Assembly (NCBI GenBank): GCA_965247975.1 | Contig: OZ252050.1 | Location: 62,001-126,000, forward strand | DNA: 64,000 nucleotides | Source of the DNA: Taishania sp965247975 | Lineage (GTDB): Bacteria > Bacteroidota > Bacteroidia > Flavobacteriales_D > Crocinitomicaceae | Direction of reading: 5' to 3' | Shown: piece by piece, positions 1 through 7,358 of the stretch | How the letters are laid out: every line of letters starts with the position of its first letter | Numbering within the stretch: the stretch's first letter is position 1 | Notes under the pieces: model-generated | What the model was told of the DNA's origin: nothing | The model's database searches: none | What the model saw: the letters and a program-made list of their open reading frames with translations, nothing else | Program-made: the position numbers and the translations under genes

Positions 1-718
1 CTTTCTTGCGAACGAACTTTATTACTTCGTATAAATCAGCGATGTTGTAGCGATATGCATCGTTGATGTTTTTCACTTCGCGCTGAATGTCATTTTTCAA
101 GGATTCAATCGCCGCTTCTTTGATGAACAAATCCTTGATGTACAATTTTCCGCCCGGTTTGAGCATTCCCCAAGCTGAATTGAGCACCTGTTCGTGGTTG
201 GTGGCGTGTCCAAACGATTCTAGGAAATAAACAACGTCAAAACTATCCGATTCGTAGTACTGTTCGAGTTGATGGTAGTCGCCGTGCGTCACATTCACCT
301 TTCCCTCCAAACCTTCGTCGGAAATGTATTTTTTGGCTTTTTCTACTTGATCTTCGGAAATCGTGATGGCCTCCACTTGAACTCCTGCGTTCTTCGCAAA
401 ATAGCGCGCTGGACCGCACACACCGCAACCAGCATCCAACACCCGTTGACCTTTCTCAAAACCAATTGTTTCGATTTGATAATCGAGTAGTTTGGTGACA
501 TCTGTTGTTCGAAATGCTTGAATGACCTCACCATAAACTTTCAGGAAATTGTCCGTTTGTGCGTTGTAAAATTCTCCAACTTCTTGTGCCGAATGATTTG
601 TGTTTGATTCGCGCAATGATAGTTGTGGTTTTGTTCTTTTTCCTAAAAGCAAAATAATCAACGCAAAGCAAGACAATGCGAGAAAGACAATTAATACGAT
701 AGCTACAGTTGATGTCAT
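1..718 (-). CDS. SAM-dependent methyltransferase, membrane-anchored, 3' end outside window
   Basis: The reading frame starts at ATG 718 and is still open at base 1, so about 239 N-terminal residues are visible. Residues 4-26 form one strongly hydrophobic segment, so the enzyme is probably tethered to the inner membrane with its catalytic domain in the cytoplasm. A class I Rossmann methyltransferase follows: the SAM-binding motif I reads VLDAGCGVCGPARYFA (about residues 93-108), and a later LKPGGKLYIKD is the usual post-IV strand. This resembles the tocopherol/cyclopropane/sterol-type small-molecule methyltransferases. It begins 6 bp after the last of five dioxygenase genes and is the distal visible gene of that leftward operon. 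It may therefore methylate a product that has been hydroxylated. The substrate is unknown. Confidence 0.85.
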   Translation of the reverse strand, partial: MTSTVAIVLIVFLALSCFALIILLLGKRTKPQLSLRESNTNHSAQEVGEFYNAQTDNFLKVYGEVIQAFRTTDVTKLLDYQIETIGFEKGQRVLDAGCGVCGPARYFAKNAGVQVEAITISEDQVEKAKKYISDEGLEGKVNVTHGDYHQLEQYYESDSFDVVYFLESFGHATNHEQVLNSAWGMLKPGGKLYIKDLFIKEAAIESLKNDIQREVKNINDAYRYNIADLYEVIKFVRKK

Positions 719-724
719 TACTTC

Positions 725-1588
725 TTATTTTGAACTAAACACACGTTGAAAAAACCCTTTTTTCGGCTCTGCCTTAATCGCTGCTTTTCCAAGATACACG
801 TTCTCAAATTCTTCCTTCGATAGAAACGCATTCGGATGGTGAAACGAGCGAAGCAATGTCAAGCCATTTGGTCCCGATTCGCGGTCATTTTCGAAAAAAA
901 AGTTTGGGTGAGAAGCATATTCTTCCACCATGTCGCCATTTTGCTGATAATATTTCAATTCCGCTTCCTTTGGAACAACGCCCAAAACAAAGGCCAATCG
1001 AAGTTCGTTGGTTTGATTTTGCGGTGATGAATGCCACAGCGCGTGATCGTACAACACTGCTTCGCCAGCCTTCATGTTCAGTGACACCATGTGCTGAACC
1101 ACTTCGCTTGAAATTGGATACAAAACGGGCGGAACGTTTGGCCCGCGAAAGGTTTCCTGTTTGGAATGACTTCCAACTAAAATACGCATCGCACCATTGA
1201 CTTCGTTCACGTCAACCAACGGAATCCACAAATTGTAGGAACGAGCGAGTTTCTCATCCACTATATTCCAATCTTGGTGCAAGGGTAGCGTACCTTTTTC
1301 TCCAGGTGCTTTGGAAATAAATGCGCCTCCGAGCAATTCAATATTTTCAAAATGCGATTCAATTCGATAGGCTAAAATTGCCATGGCTTGATCGCTGAGT
1401 GCTTTTCGTTTCGCTTTGTCTTCCAAATGAGTGGTCGCATAAAATCCATCCGGCGTTGATGCGTGATTGTCCGAAAAAATGGTTTTTAGTGCTTGAATGT
1501 CTAATTCATTGAGCAGATCAAAGGTCGCGTAACCATCTGTGGCTAAGCGCTCTGTCAATTCTGTATCGTGAAAGCGGACTCTCTTCAT
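725..1588 (-). CDS. PhyH-family Fe(II)/2-oxoglutarate dioxygenase, copy 5 of 5
   Basis: This 287-residue protein belongs to the phytanoyl-CoA dioxygenase (PhyH) superfamily, which hydroxylates small molecules using iron, oxygen and 2-oxoglutarate. The iron ligands are visible as His104-Gln-Asp106 (in PLHQDW) and the distal His186 (in LWHSSP). Arg197 follows in NELRLA and fits the 2-oxoglutarate anchor. The start ATG overlaps the upstream stop by 4 bp (ATGA, 1585-1588), which suggests translational coupling. The protein ends in a short basic aromatic tail, GFFQRVFSSK, shared in style with its paralogs. It is the most distal of the five dioxygenases. No substrate can be assigned; hydroxylation of an acyl chain or sugar made by the neighbouring glycan genes is inference. 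Confidence 0.88.
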   Translation of the reverse strand: MKRVRFHDTELTERLATDGYATFDLLNELDIQALKTIFSDNHASTPDGFYATTHLEDKAKRKALSDQAMAILAYRIESHFENIELLGGAFISKAPGEKGTLPLHQDWNIVDEKLARSYNLWIPLVDVNEVNGAMRILVGSHSKQETFRGPNVPPVLYPISSEVVQHMVSLNMKAGEAVLYDHALWHSSPQNQTNELRLAFVLGVVPKEAELKYYQQNGDMVEEYASHPNFFFENDRESGPNGLTLLRSFHHPNAFLSKEEFENVYLGKAAIKAEPKKGFFQRVFSSK

Positions 1589-2454
1589 GCTCTTCCGAAA
1601 ATTCGTTGAAAAAAGGACGGTTTGCTAGTGTTCACATTGATCAATTTATTCAACTCGTGTTCCGACCATTTTGGAATGGAATAATCGAAGAATTGTTTAC
1701 TTGTTCCCATGAGCGGACGTTTGTAGATCGCTTCCATGAAATTTTCAAACCGTAGAAGGAAATCATCTTCTTGGGCGAATTCCTCAATTTGCGCACGATC
1801 CTTGTCCCAATAATGAAACTTGAGCGGCGCATGTTGACTGATCAATCCGCAGGTGATTGCTGGACGAATTTCGTCTGTCATGTTCGGCTTCGAGTAATGA
1901 ATCGTCGCTTGATTTAGGATGATCACCTCACCTTTTTTCGCAGGAACGAGCGTCAACTTTGGTTTGATTTTTTCTTCCAATCCAACAAACGACATCGGTA
2001 AGGTTGGTGCACGCAGGGCTTCGTTCCAGTTGTGACTTCCTTTCATTAATTCCAATGTTCCGTTCACTTCATTCGTGTCGGTGAGTGGAATCCACACGTT
2101 GGCTGCGTAGAATTGCTGTTCGTCCACGATCGTCCAATCTTGATGCATGGGCATTTCGCTGTGTTTTCCAATTCCTTTGATCAAATAAGCTGCACCAATC
2201 AAGCGGTAGTTGACGCATTGCTTCGCCAAACAGTCGTTGATAATGGACATGATCTTGTTGCTGATTTCCATTTTAAGGTCGTAGTCGTCCAAATAACTTG
2301 ACGAGAAAAAAACGCTTCCTTTTTCGGGGAAATATTCCATGCGCATCTTGGCGAGCGTTTCCACTTCATCTTCCGACAGCAAGGCAATTTTCACGAAACC
2401 ATCTTCGTCAAATTTGCGTTGAATTTCTGCATCCTTAAAAATAGGTTCTTTCAT
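1585..2454 (-). CDS. PhyH-family Fe(II)/2-oxoglutarate dioxygenase, copy 4 of 5
   Basis: This is a PhyH-superfamily oxygenase of 289 residues from ATG 2454. That start gives a 4-bp ATGA overlap with the upstream gene and an N-terminus (MKEPIFKDAE) that aligns with the paralogs; a start 11 codons earlier at 2487 is possible but less likely. The iron triad is His104-Gln-Asp106 (in PMHQDW) and His186 (in TIHYSKP), with Arg197 as the probable 2-oxoglutarate ligand. Downstream of the core is a stretch, RPLMGTSKQFF, that matches RPSIGTSLGLF of copy 3, so these two are probably the closest pair. The C-terminus is PSFFQRIFGRA, the shared basic aromatic tail. The gene sits in the middle of a tightly packed operon. 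Confidence 0.87.
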   Translation of the reverse strand: MKEPIFKDAEIQRKFDEDGFVKIALLSEDEVETLAKMRMEYFPEKGSVFFSSSYLDDYDLKMEISNKIMSIINDCLAKQCVNYRLIGAAYLIKGIGKHSEMPMHQDWTIVDEQQFYAANVWIPLTDTNEVNGTLELMKGSHNWNEALRAPTLPMSFVGLEEKIKPKLTLVPAKKGEVIILNQATIHYSKPNMTDEIRPAITCGLISQHAPLKFHYWDKDRAQIEEFAQEDDFLLRFENFMEAIYKRPLMGTSKQFFDYSIPKWSEHELNKLINVNTSKPSFFQRIFGRA

Positions 2455-3377
2455 GCTGTTTTGGTTGAAAATAGTCGTTTGATCCAACTTTGTTTTTGTG
2501 GTTCAGCCATCGCTTTAGGTTGACGGGCAATGGTCACTCCCAACTCGCGTTCAATTTGCTCCACGGTTAATTTTGGGAAATCATACGGGAAAAGTCCCAA
2601 GCTGGTGCCGATTGACGGTCGACTAAAAATATTGTGTCCAAAGTTTTCAAATTTCTCCAAAAAGTCGTCTTCTTGTTCAAAGATCTCGACGTTGTCGCCG
2701 TAGGTTTCTTTATCCCAATAACAAATTTTAATTCGCGCATCTTGGTGAGCCACAAAGGTATTAATGGTTGGGCGTTCGGTATCCGACAGGTTCGGCGGTG
2801 AATTGTGAATGATGCTTTGATCAAAAATGATGGCTTCGCCCGCTTTTAAGTAGCACGGTTGCATCAGGCCAACAACCTCACTTTTCACGTTGTCGTAGAT
2901 ATCCGGAATGGACGAGCCACGATAGGTTTTGTAGAAGCGATGACTTTTCGGCAACACTTCAATGGCGCCATTTGTTTCGGTTAAATCCACCATTGGACAC
3001 CAAATGTTGATGCCAGAATAGAAATCTTCGTCCACCAAAGTCATGTCCTGATGCATGATCAAACGGCTGTTTTCCCCCGGTGCTTTCACGATGAAACTGG
3101 AAAAAAGGATTTTATAGTTTTCGAAGAGGTTTTCAATTTGCTTGATACAGATCTCACGAATGGAACGGTTGACCATTTCTCGGTGTTCGACATTGTTGGC
3201 AAAAGTGGTCGAGAAAAATCCTTGAACGCCATCGGGATAGCAGTGTTTGTACACTCCAAACAACTCCGAAATCTGTTCTTGCGAAATAAACGGAACGATG
3301 ACGTAGCCATTTTCGTGAAACTCGGCTTGGAGAGCTGGATCACTGAAAATTCCTTTTTTATGTGAGAAATCGATCAT
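2451..3377 (-). CDS. PhyH-family Fe(II)/2-oxoglutarate dioxygenase, copy 3 of 5
   Basis: The gene encodes 308 residues when started at ATG 3377, which overlaps the upstream stop by 4 bp (ATGA). An ATG at 3413 would add 12 residues not found in the other copies. The PhyH iron ligands are His109-Gln-Asp111 (IMHQDM) and His191 (IIHNSPP); Arg202 is the likely 2-oxoglutarate anchor. After the double-stranded beta-helix core, a C-terminal module (FPYDFPKLTVEQIERELGV) and a basic tail (SWIKRLFSTKTA) follow. Equivalents of both are seen in copies 1, 2 and 4. Function and substrate are unknown; membership of the dioxygenase family is secure from the motif spacing. Confidence 0.87.
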   Translation of the reverse strand: MIDFSHKKGIFSDPALQAEFHENGYVIVPFISQEQISELFGVYKHCYPDGVQGFFSTTFANNVEHREMVNRSIREICIKQIENLFENYKILFSSFIVKAPGENSRLIMHQDMTLVDEDFYSGINIWCPMVDLTETNGAIEVLPKSHRFYKTYRGSSIPDIYDNVKSEVVGLMQPCYLKAGEAIIFDQSIIHNSPPNLSDTERPTINTFVAHQDARIKICYWDKETYGDNVEIFEQEDDFLEKFENFGHNIFSRPSIGTSLGLFPYDFPKLTVEQIERELGVTIARQPKAMAEPQKQSWIKRLFSTKTA

Positions 3378-4360
3378 GCTTTGGCAAATTTTGCTCGGAT
3401 TTTGGAAAACCAAGTGGGGCGCGTTTCGACCGCTTCGACCACTTCGAGAGCCTCAGTCTCCGCAGCGGTCGAAGTGCTCGGTTTTTTTTCATCGAAACGT
3501 GGTTGGCTCAACTTTGCTTCAAATTCCTCGATCGTCATGTCAAATGGAACGTATGTAAAGGAATTGATGCGCTTCACGTCTTCCGATGGTTTTTTCCACG
3601 GATTGAATTTCATGTAGAAATCGTGATCGACTTCCAGCACTTCGACATGCGTGCGGTCTTTGGCTAGATCCATGTGAAAGTGAATGGATTTTTCTTCCGA
3701 AGGAATGAGAATGAGCTGAATCGCAAGGCGCAGTCCGTCCGTGTGATTGGGCGAAGAATAATGCACAATGCTGTCGTCCAAAATGACACAATTCCCAGCT
3801 TTTGTTTCAATGGGAAGCATGAATTTATCGATGATTTCTTGTTGAATTCCCGCCAATTCAGATTTGATCATCGGGCCGCGCACTTCGCCGAAACGTTTGT
3901 GACTTCCCGGCACAACTTCAAGCGTACCGTTTTCCTTGTTGCTATCCACGAGTGGACACCAAATCGAGACGGTTGCGCATGTGTGTTCATCGGCAAACGC
4001 CCAATTTTGGTGCAAGGGAACTTCACCTCCATCTTCTTGTTTGCGGATGAAATTGGCAATGATCGGCTTGTAATTGTCGAGGTAATCATCCACGCGATTC
4101 TTGAAGTCTTGGGTGATCATGTCAAACACTTGCTGCTTGTAGTCGGAGTTCTTGTCGATAAAGGTAAAATCGTACGTGATTTCCGTTTGAGACTGGTATT
4201 TTTCGTCTTCGGGTCCCAATCGACCCCCGCTTTCGTTCAAGGTATTGAAGTAAAACGCTTTGAGCATTTCCACTTCTTCTGAAGTCAAAAATGGCACTTC
4301 AACGTATCCATCTTTTTGGAATTGTGCTTCTAACGCGTTATCAATGAATGTTCTTCTCAT
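3374..4360 (-). CDS. PhyH-family dioxygenase, copy 2 of 5, with Asp-to-Asn change in the iron triad
   Basis: This 328-residue PhyH paralog begins 4 bp after the previous gene ends. Its fold and motifs match the family, but the canonical HxD iron-binding pair reads His117-Gln118-Asn119 (PLHQNW; codons CAC CAA AAT at 4012-4004). The distal His200 (IVHYSSP) and Arg211 are present. Replacing the carboxylate ligand by Asn normally weakens or abolishes Fe(II) hydroxylase chemistry, so this copy may be inactive, structural, or altered in reaction. The C-terminal linker is rich in Thr, Ala and Glu and ends in TWFSKIRAKFAKA. The linker DNA contains a 10-bp inverted repeat (3425-3434 and 3464-3473) and is locally GC-richer than its surroundings. 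Confidence 0.86.
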   Translation of the reverse strand: MRRTFIDNALEAQFQKDGYVEVPFLTSEEVEMLKAFYFNTLNESGGRLGPEDEKYQSQTEITYDFTFIDKNSDYKQQVFDMITQDFKNRVDDYLDNYKPIIANFIRKQEDGGEVPLHQNWAFADEHTCATVSIWCPLVDSNKENGTLEVVPGSHKRFGEVRGPMIKSELAGIQQEIIDKFMLPIETKAGNCVILDDSIVHYSSPNHTDGLRLAIQLILIPSEEKSIHFHMDLAKDRTHVEVLEVDHDFYMKFNPWKKPSEDVKRINSFTYVPFDMTIEEFEAKLSQPRFDEKKPSTSTAAETEALEVVEAVETRPTWFSKIRAKFAKA

Positions 4361-4364
4361 ATCA

Positions 4365-5444
4365 TTAATTATTAGTCGGTCTTCCTTTCATGCGCCATGC
4401 GAGTTCGCGCGCGATGTTTGCGGGAGAATATTTTTGGAAAAAACTTCGATCATCCGTCCAAACTTCAGCTTCCACTAGCTCTTCATTCTCTACTTTTTTC
4501 TCCCCGTCCAACGAATAGTTGAACAACTTCGCTAAGCGTTCCATGAACGGACGATTGTATTCCACGCCGTCCAATTGCTGCACGAGCGCTTCCATTTCTT
4601 CTTTCGATAAATCGGGCACTACTCGATCGATTTCACCCGTTTTGTTCAATCCATTCGACTCGCTCAGGGCAGTGCCTTCGGGCGATTTCCCAGCGTTGAA
4701 CAAGTCCGAAAGTCGTTTGTTGTTGAACCACGTGTAGAAATTTTCATCGACGGTGAATTCCTCCAATTTTCCTGAGTTCGGATTCTGAAAGTAGTGTTTC
4801 AATTCCGCTTCGCGCTGCGTGATTCCAATTCCCACAGCGATCCGTGCTTGATCAGAAAGATTTGGCGGCGATGCATGAATCAAACGGTTGTCAAAAATCA
4901 AACTTTCTCCGGCTTTCATCTCAATGACTTCAACGAACGGAAACAGCGTAAAAATGTGATCTGCAAGCGGTGATTTGGATTGCGGTGAGGGCGAAGATCG
5001 TTTGTGGTTGAAGAGTTTATGACTTCCACGAATTACACCCATCGCACCATTTTTCTCTGTGACATCCACCAAGGCTGTCCAAACTGTTGCTGAACAAAAT
5101 GCCGATTCATCCACAAAAGTCCAATCTTGGTGTGGTGGAACAATGTTTTGCAAACCAGGCTCTTTGATGACGTAACTCGCCGTGAACACTTTGCAATCAT
5201 CAAACAAATTTTCAGTTTTTGGGACAAGAATTTCCTTAATTTTAGCTCCGACTTCCTTTACCAATGCTTCATTCTGATTGTCTAGGCTGATGTGAAATCC
5301 AGCTTCAATTTTATTGTCAAATTCTTGGTTTTGGTAAAAATTGAGCAATGTTGAGACTTCTTCGCTATTGAGCATAGGAAGTACAACAAATCCGTTTGAA
5401 TTAAATTCAGCTTGAAGTGTCTTGTCTTTGAAAATGTTTCGCAT
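4365..5444 (-). CDS. PhyH-family Fe(II)/2-oxoglutarate dioxygenase, copy 1 of 5 (longest)
   Basis: At 359 residues this is the longest of the five paralogs and the first to be transcribed, starting 9 bp after the exporter permease. The PhyH iron triad is His105-Gln-Asp107 (PPHQDW) and His190 (LIHASPP), with Arg201 for 2-oxoglutarate. Between residues about 145 and 165 there is an extra Ser/Pro-rich loop (KRSSPSPQSKSP). The additional length lies in the C-terminal half (about residues 230-359), which is charged and ends in SFFQKYSPANIARELAWRMK, a basic amphipathic stretch. The N-terminal signature M(R/K)xxFxDxxLxxxFxxxGFV is shared with the other copies. The substrate is unknown. Confidence 0.87.
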   Translation of the reverse strand: MRNIFKDKTLQAEFNSNGFVVLPMLNSEEVSTLLNFYQNQEFDNKIEAGFHISLDNQNEALVKEVGAKIKEILVPKTENLFDDCKVFTASYVIKEPGLQNIVPPHQDWTFVDESAFCSATVWTALVDVTEKNGAMGVIRGSHKLFNHKRSSPSPQSKSPLADHIFTLFPFVEVIEMKAGESLIFDNRLIHASPPNLSDQARIAVGIGITQREAELKHYFQNPNSGKLEEFTVDENFYTWFNNKRLSDLFNAGKSPEGTALSESNGLNKTGEIDRVVPDLSKEEMEALVQQLDGVEYNRPFMERLAKLFNYSLDGEKKVENEELVEAEVWTDDRSFFQKYSPANIARELAWRMKGRPTNN

Positions 5445-5453
5445 AACAAGGGT

Positions 5454-6269
5454 TTAAAGAAAATCAACTGCGTTTCGTTCCATGTTTTTAAAGATACGTA
5501 TTCCTATAATTAAAAATACAAAAACGGGAATAAATGATAGGCAATGCATCCAATTGAAAGATAAATTGAACAAAATGGCACGCAAAAAATCAATAGCTGT
5601 GGCAATGGGATTTAGGTAAAACATGAAGTCTCGCATCGGTTCAGGAATGAGTGACGCAGGATAAAAAACAGGAGTTACCCAAATTCCAAAATTTGCTATG
5701 TAGGGGATAAAGTGCTGCAAATCACGTTTTCGAACAGTTAAAACATTGAGCCAAATCGCTACGCAGCTACCAACAATGATAACCATCAGGATCGCAACAG
5801 GAAAAAGAAGTAATTGGAAATGAAAATCCATTCGCAGCACTAACATAATAATAATCAACAAGATAAATGCAACCATAAACTCAATCGTAGCTACTAAAAT
5901 TTTAGAAAAGGGAAGAAGAATTTTAAGGAAATACACTTTTCGAATGAGATCTTGTGAATGAATCAATGCTGTTCCTGCGCTGTTGATCATGTTCGTGAAA
6001 AAGTACCAAATCGTCATGCCACTGAATGCAAAGGCTACATACGGCACATTTCCAGTTTCTAAATGAATCAATTGATCAAAGAAAAGCGTGAAAATGGTAA
6101 GTGCGATGAGCGGTTGAATGATCATCCAGAGCACCCCCAATTTGGTTTGCACGAAACGCGCTTTCAAATCACGTTTTGCAAAGGAGAAAATCAATGCACG
6201 TGACGCGTATACCTTTCGAAGGTAATCACTTAAGGGCACGGGTTTATTATTGATAATCGTTTTTGCCAT
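5454..6269 (-). CDS. ABC-2 type polysaccharide/glycolipid exporter permease (Wzm/TagG/KpsM-like)
   Basis: This 271-residue membrane protein has about six hydrophobic segments and an N-terminal cytoplasmic stretch DLKARFVQTKLGVLWMIIQP, the hallmark of ABC-2 permeases that export O-antigen, teichoic acid or capsule. Family knowledge says it works as a dimer with a separate ATPase (Wzt/TagH/KpsT). No such ATPase is encoded in this window, so it is probably beyond base 1 or elsewhere. The start codon overlaps the stop of the upstream glycosyltransferase by one base (TAATG), and the first dioxygenase follows after 9 bp. The context implies that the dioxygenase and methyltransferase products are part of, or linked to, an exported glycan or glycolipid. 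Confidence 0.88.
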   Translation of the reverse strand: MAKTIINNKPVPLSDYLRKVYASRALIFSFAKRDLKARFVQTKLGVLWMIIQPLIALTIFTLFFDQLIHLETGNVPYVAFAFSGMTIWYFFTNMINSAGTALIHSQDLIRKVYFLKILLPFSKILVATIEFMVAFILLIIIMLVLRMDFHFQLLLFPVAILMVIIVGSCVAIWLNVLTVRKRDLQHFIPYIANFGIWVTPVFYPASLIPEPMRDFMFYLNPIATAIDFLRAILFNLSFNWMHCLSFIPVFVFLIIGIRIFKNMERNAVDFL

Positions 6270-7213
6270 TATTTTTGGGAAAACATTTTGCGATGAACTT
6301 GACGACCACCAATCATTCGAGGAGGCAATTTCACCAATTTTTCTACATTCGTGTAATCGTGTAGATAAAAATCATAATAAATCACTGGCGGTAAGGCAAA
6401 TGCAACACGGTAAAACTTTCTGAAAAACCACGTGTCTAAGAAGAAAAAAGGACCAAAACACCATTTTGCCATATAACGAATCGGCAATCCCATTTTTGCT
6501 GGAATCGATAATCGTTTTTGTTCCCGTTTCACCACTCTCAGACATTCTTCCAAATAAATATTCTTGCCATCTTTAGACTTTTGTCCCATTTTTCGGTGTC
6601 TAAAACCGGCCAATTCCATCGTCGTTGTGTGTAACTCCTCGAAACGAAAAAAGCGCGCCCAAAGTTCCATATCCCCAGCCAAGGTGTATTCAAGATCGAG
6701 ATTTCCACCCGCCTTTTCCCACAAAGACCTAGTCCAAAAGGATGATTCTTGCTGTATAAATTGAAAATCGTTTGTGAGATAACGATACTTTGACCAGCGA
6801 CACCAAGGCAAAGTGATTTGTCCAACAAGCGCTCCTGCTTCTGTATATTCACGCGCCAATCCCATTAGCCAATTCACATGTTTGTATTTCTTAAAAATTT
6901 CGGCAACTGTGAAAAAAGCGTGGGGTAAATATTTATCGTCTGAATTCAACCAAGCCATGATTTCACCCGAACTTTTGTCAAATCCTTTCTGCATGGCATG
7001 AAAATGTCCTTTGTCGGGTTCGCTCACCCAATACGCAAAATGCGAAGCATACCGATGAATAATTTCCAAGCTGTTGTCTGTACTTCCTCCATCAATTAAA
7101 ATATACTCCAAATTCGGATAACCTTGGTCAATCACCGATTTGATTGTTTGTTCAAGGAAAGCACCGTTGTTGAGATTCACGGTGACAATGGATATTTTTG
7201 GATAGTCACTCAA
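6269..7213 (-). CDS. family 2 glycosyltransferase
   Basis: This 314-residue GT-A fold glycosyltransferase belongs to family GT2. The N-terminus reads ISIVTVNLNNGAFLEQTIKS, followed by the nucleotide-sugar motif DGGSTDNS (about residues 41-48) and a metal-binding NSDD motif (about 90-93) that replaces the usual DxD. A C-terminal aromatic-rich segment (about 255-285) may lie against the membrane. It is the first gene of the leftward exporter/dioxygenase operon, and a near-match to the Bacteroidota -7 element (TACTTTAG on the minus strand, about 7227-7234) lies upstream. It probably adds a sugar to the lipid-linked intermediate exported by the adjacent permease. The donor and acceptor are not predictable. 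Confidence 0.88.
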   Translation of the reverse strand: MSDYPKISIVTVNLNNGAFLEQTIKSVIDQGYPNLEYILIDGGSTDNSLEIIHRYASHFAYWVSEPDKGHFHAMQKGFDKSSGEIMAWLNSDDKYLPHAFFTVAEIFKKYKHVNWLMGLAREYTEAGALVGQITLPWCRWSKYRYLTNDFQFIQQESSFWTRSLWEKAGGNLDLEYTLAGDMELWARFFRFEELHTTTMELAGFRHRKMGQKSKDGKNIYLEECLRVVKREQKRLSIPAKMGLPIRYMAKWCFGPFFFLDTWFFRKFYRVAFALPPVIYYDFYLHDYTNVEKLVKLPPRMIGGRQVHRKMFSQK

Positions 7214-7358
7214 ATTCTTGAAGCATTGCGCTAAAGTAATAATATAAACCTTATCCTTATTGTTTTAGACTTAAAAGGCAGACTGATTCTTGTTCTTTCG
7301 CTCAACGAATTAGCCTTTTGATACGAACAAAAAAGTGTAATTTCGAAAAAAAAAGTAG

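Noticed and set aside
2455..2487. An upstream ATG for the fourth dioxygenase
   Set aside because: It would add 11 residues absent from the paralogs, and the ATG at 2454 gives the same 4-bp ATGA coupling seen in neighbouring genes.
3674..4282. A 202-codon frame on the plus strand inside the second dioxygenase
   Set aside because: It is opposite a conserved PhyH gene with clear catalytic motifs, and its translation has no family-like pattern.
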